A stretch of DNA of 7,809 nt from CAYGZC01 sp964354225 (GTDB lineage: Bacteria; Bacteroidota; Ignavibacteria; UBA10030; SZUA-254), in the NCBI GenBank assembly GCA_964354225.1, contig CAYGZC010000137.1, positions 1-7,809 of the forward strand. The letters run 5' to 3'. The translations under genes were made by a program, and so were the position numbers. Each line of letters opens with the position of its first letter. The stretch's first letter is position 1. The notes below the pieces were generated by a model that did not search any database, was not told the origin of the DNA, and saw only the letters and a list, made by a program, of their open reading frames with translations. Positions 6,627-7,809 of the stretch are shown piece after piece.

Positions 6627-7799
6627 TTATTCTATTAAAAATATTCCAAATTTAAGATATTTTGTCTCAGACATCGATGGGAGAACAGGATGATCGGGTG
6701 CAGCACCACGCCATTCGAGCATGCTGATCTTCTTGCCCAAATTATTGGCACATTCGTTGATAATTTCCAAGAAAATTTCTTCCGTTATATGGTATGAGCA
6801 CGAAGCCGTTGCAAGTATGCCGCCCGGTTTCAAAATTTTCATGGCATTCGAATGGATTTCTTTGTAGCCTCGCTTTGCCTTGCGTACCGTCTTCTTATTT
6901 TTCGCAAACGAAGGAGGGTCGAGATTGATAACGTCAAATTGTTTCTTCTGGTTAGATGCTTGTTCGAGGAACTCAAATGCATCACCTGTCAGGAATTGTG
7001 TTTTCAAATCAAACTTATTCAGTTTTATATTATTATTTGCTCTTTGTATGATCGGCTCTGATATATCTATGCCTAAAACATTCGATGCATCAGCATAAGC
7101 AGCATTGAGCGCGAAACCACCTTCATTACAGAAACAGTCGAGTACCGATGCACCTTTAGCGTATCTACGAAATGCTTTGCGGTTCTCACGCTGGTCGAGG
7201 AAGAAACCAGTTTTCTGTCCTTCGAGTAAATCAATTCTGTATTGAACACCATACTCGGATATTGTTATCGGTTCAAGTGTACCTCTCAGTACTCCCTTCC
7301 GCTGATCTAATCCCTCAACCGTTCGGATAAGTGATTCGTTGCGCTCGACTATTCCTTTGGGATGGAATAGCGATTCAAGAACATCACAGATAAGCGTGAG
7401 ACGCTTATCCATACCAACAGAGAAAGTTTGAATTGAAAAATAATCGTTAAACTTGTCGATGATAAGTCCAGGCAAAAAATCTCCTTCACCGTGAACAAGC
7501 CGGTACGTTTCTGAATTCGAATAAATTCTTTTCCTTAGCGCATGCGCACTTTCGATTCGCTTTTTAAAAAACTGGAAATCGATTTCTTCTTTTTCCCTGG
7601 TAAGAAGTCGAACGGCGATGAGCGAATTGGGATTGTATACACCTACCCCTAAGAATTTACCAGCTTGGTTATGAAGTTCAACAAGATCGCCGGATTGAGG
7701 TTCCCCCTTCACTTCAGCAATCTCATTGCTGAATCCCCAGAGATGGCCATTTAATATGCGATGATCTTCGTTTTTTTTGAGGATGACTATTTTGCTCAT
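6627..7799 (-). CDS. rlmI: 23S rRNA (cytosine-C5)-methyltransferase, RlmI/COG1092 family
   Basis: Class I AdoMet-dependent rRNA methyltransferase; in E. coli RlmI makes m5C1962 of 23S rRNA. The 390-aa protein is complete and close to the family's usual length. Residues about 1-70 match the PUA-like RNA-binding domain (GHLWGFSNEI, GDLVEL, GKFLGVGVYNPNSLIAVRLL). A central domain follows (about 75-185), then the Rossmann fold: FLDQREN 200-206, motif I VLDCFCNEGGFAL 219-231 (CNEGGF where many relatives have CYTGGF), GIDIS 243-247, NLDPPSFAK 292-300, and the catalytic-cysteine region TASCSYH 331-337. The C-terminal DHPVLPSMSETKYLKF 369-384 is characteristic. The start is ATG 7799-7797; only ten bases upstream are visible. 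Exact target is inferred from the family, so the gene symbol is tentative. Confidence 0.9.
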   Translation of the reverse strand: MSKIVILKKNEDHRILNGHLWGFSNEIAEVKGEPQSGDLVELHNQAGKFLGVGVYNPNSLIAVRLLTREKEEIDFQFFKKRIESAHALRKRIYSNSETYRLVHGEGDFLPGLIIDKFNDYFSIQTFSVGMDKRLTLICDVLESLFHPKGIVERNESLIRTVEGLDQRKGVLRGTLEPITISEYGVQYRIDLLEGQKTGFFLDQRENRKAFRRYAKGASVLDCFCNEGGFALNAAYADASNVLGIDISEPIIQRANNNIKLNKFDLKTQFLTGDAFEFLEQASNQKKQFDVINLDPPSFAKNKKTVRKAKRGYKEIHSNAMKILKPGGILATASCSYHITEEIFLEIINECANNLGKKISMLEWRGAAPDHPVLPSMSETKYLKFGIFLIE

Positions 7800-7809
7800 T
7801 CATTAGCCG

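Noticed and set aside
1..7809. CRISPR array, tRNA, rRNA, or transposase/integrase gene
   Set aside because: No regularly spaced repeats, tRNA cloverleaf, rRNA segment or mobile-element protein was seen on either strand.

Overview
The window is a moderate-to-low GC bacterial segment with two unrelated halves. The left and middle part (about 480-5764, + strand) is a type III restriction-modification locus preceded by a long structured non-coding leader. The right part (5964-7799, - strand) holds two ordinary chromosomal genes, a RlmI-type 23S rRNA methyltransferase and a small outer-membrane beta-barrel-like protein. The secreted barrel-like protein with a C-terminal aromatic residue implies a diderm. 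The style of both right-hand genes and the double-hairpin intergenic repeat suggest the Bacteroidota/Chlorobiota/Ignavibacteria neighbourhood. Clear Shine-Dalgarno sequences before several genes fit less well with classical Bacteroidetes, so the taxonomic guess is weak and is inference only.

Layout: 1-183 is an AT-rich edge with no convincing gene and a 7-bp tandem repeat (142-162). 184-349 can fold into three consecutive hairpins, two of them long and strong, and is a candidate structured RNA or DNA element. 379-438 is a compact REP/MITE-like double hairpin inside a closing stem. Then come a 123-aa protein of unknown function (487-858), the type III modification methyltransferase mod (859-2553), the restriction subunit res (2553-4796), and, after a 104-bp gap, a four-helix membrane protein (4901-5764). 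A doubtful 50-aa ORF (5761-5913) overlaps the end of the membrane protein gene. The two right-hand genes run convergently to the RM locus.

How the genes work together: the small ORF, mod and res are packed with no gaps (TAG|ATG junction, then a TAATG overlap), so they look like one translationally coupled operon. Mod would methylate adenine in an asymmetric site and supply target recognition to Res, the ATP-driven translocase/nuclease. The striking point is an in-frame TGA at codon 36 of mod (964-966). The frame is otherwise intact and the protein similarity runs straight through the stop. No ATG, GTG or TTG lies between this TGA and the catalytic DPPY motif, so simple downstream re-initiation cannot give an active enzyme. 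Either mod is a recently inactivated pseudogene (a CGA-to-TGA change is the simplest path), or the stop is suppressed or recoded, or it is a sequence error. TGA is the natural terminator of two other genes here, so a global recoding of TGA is unlikely.
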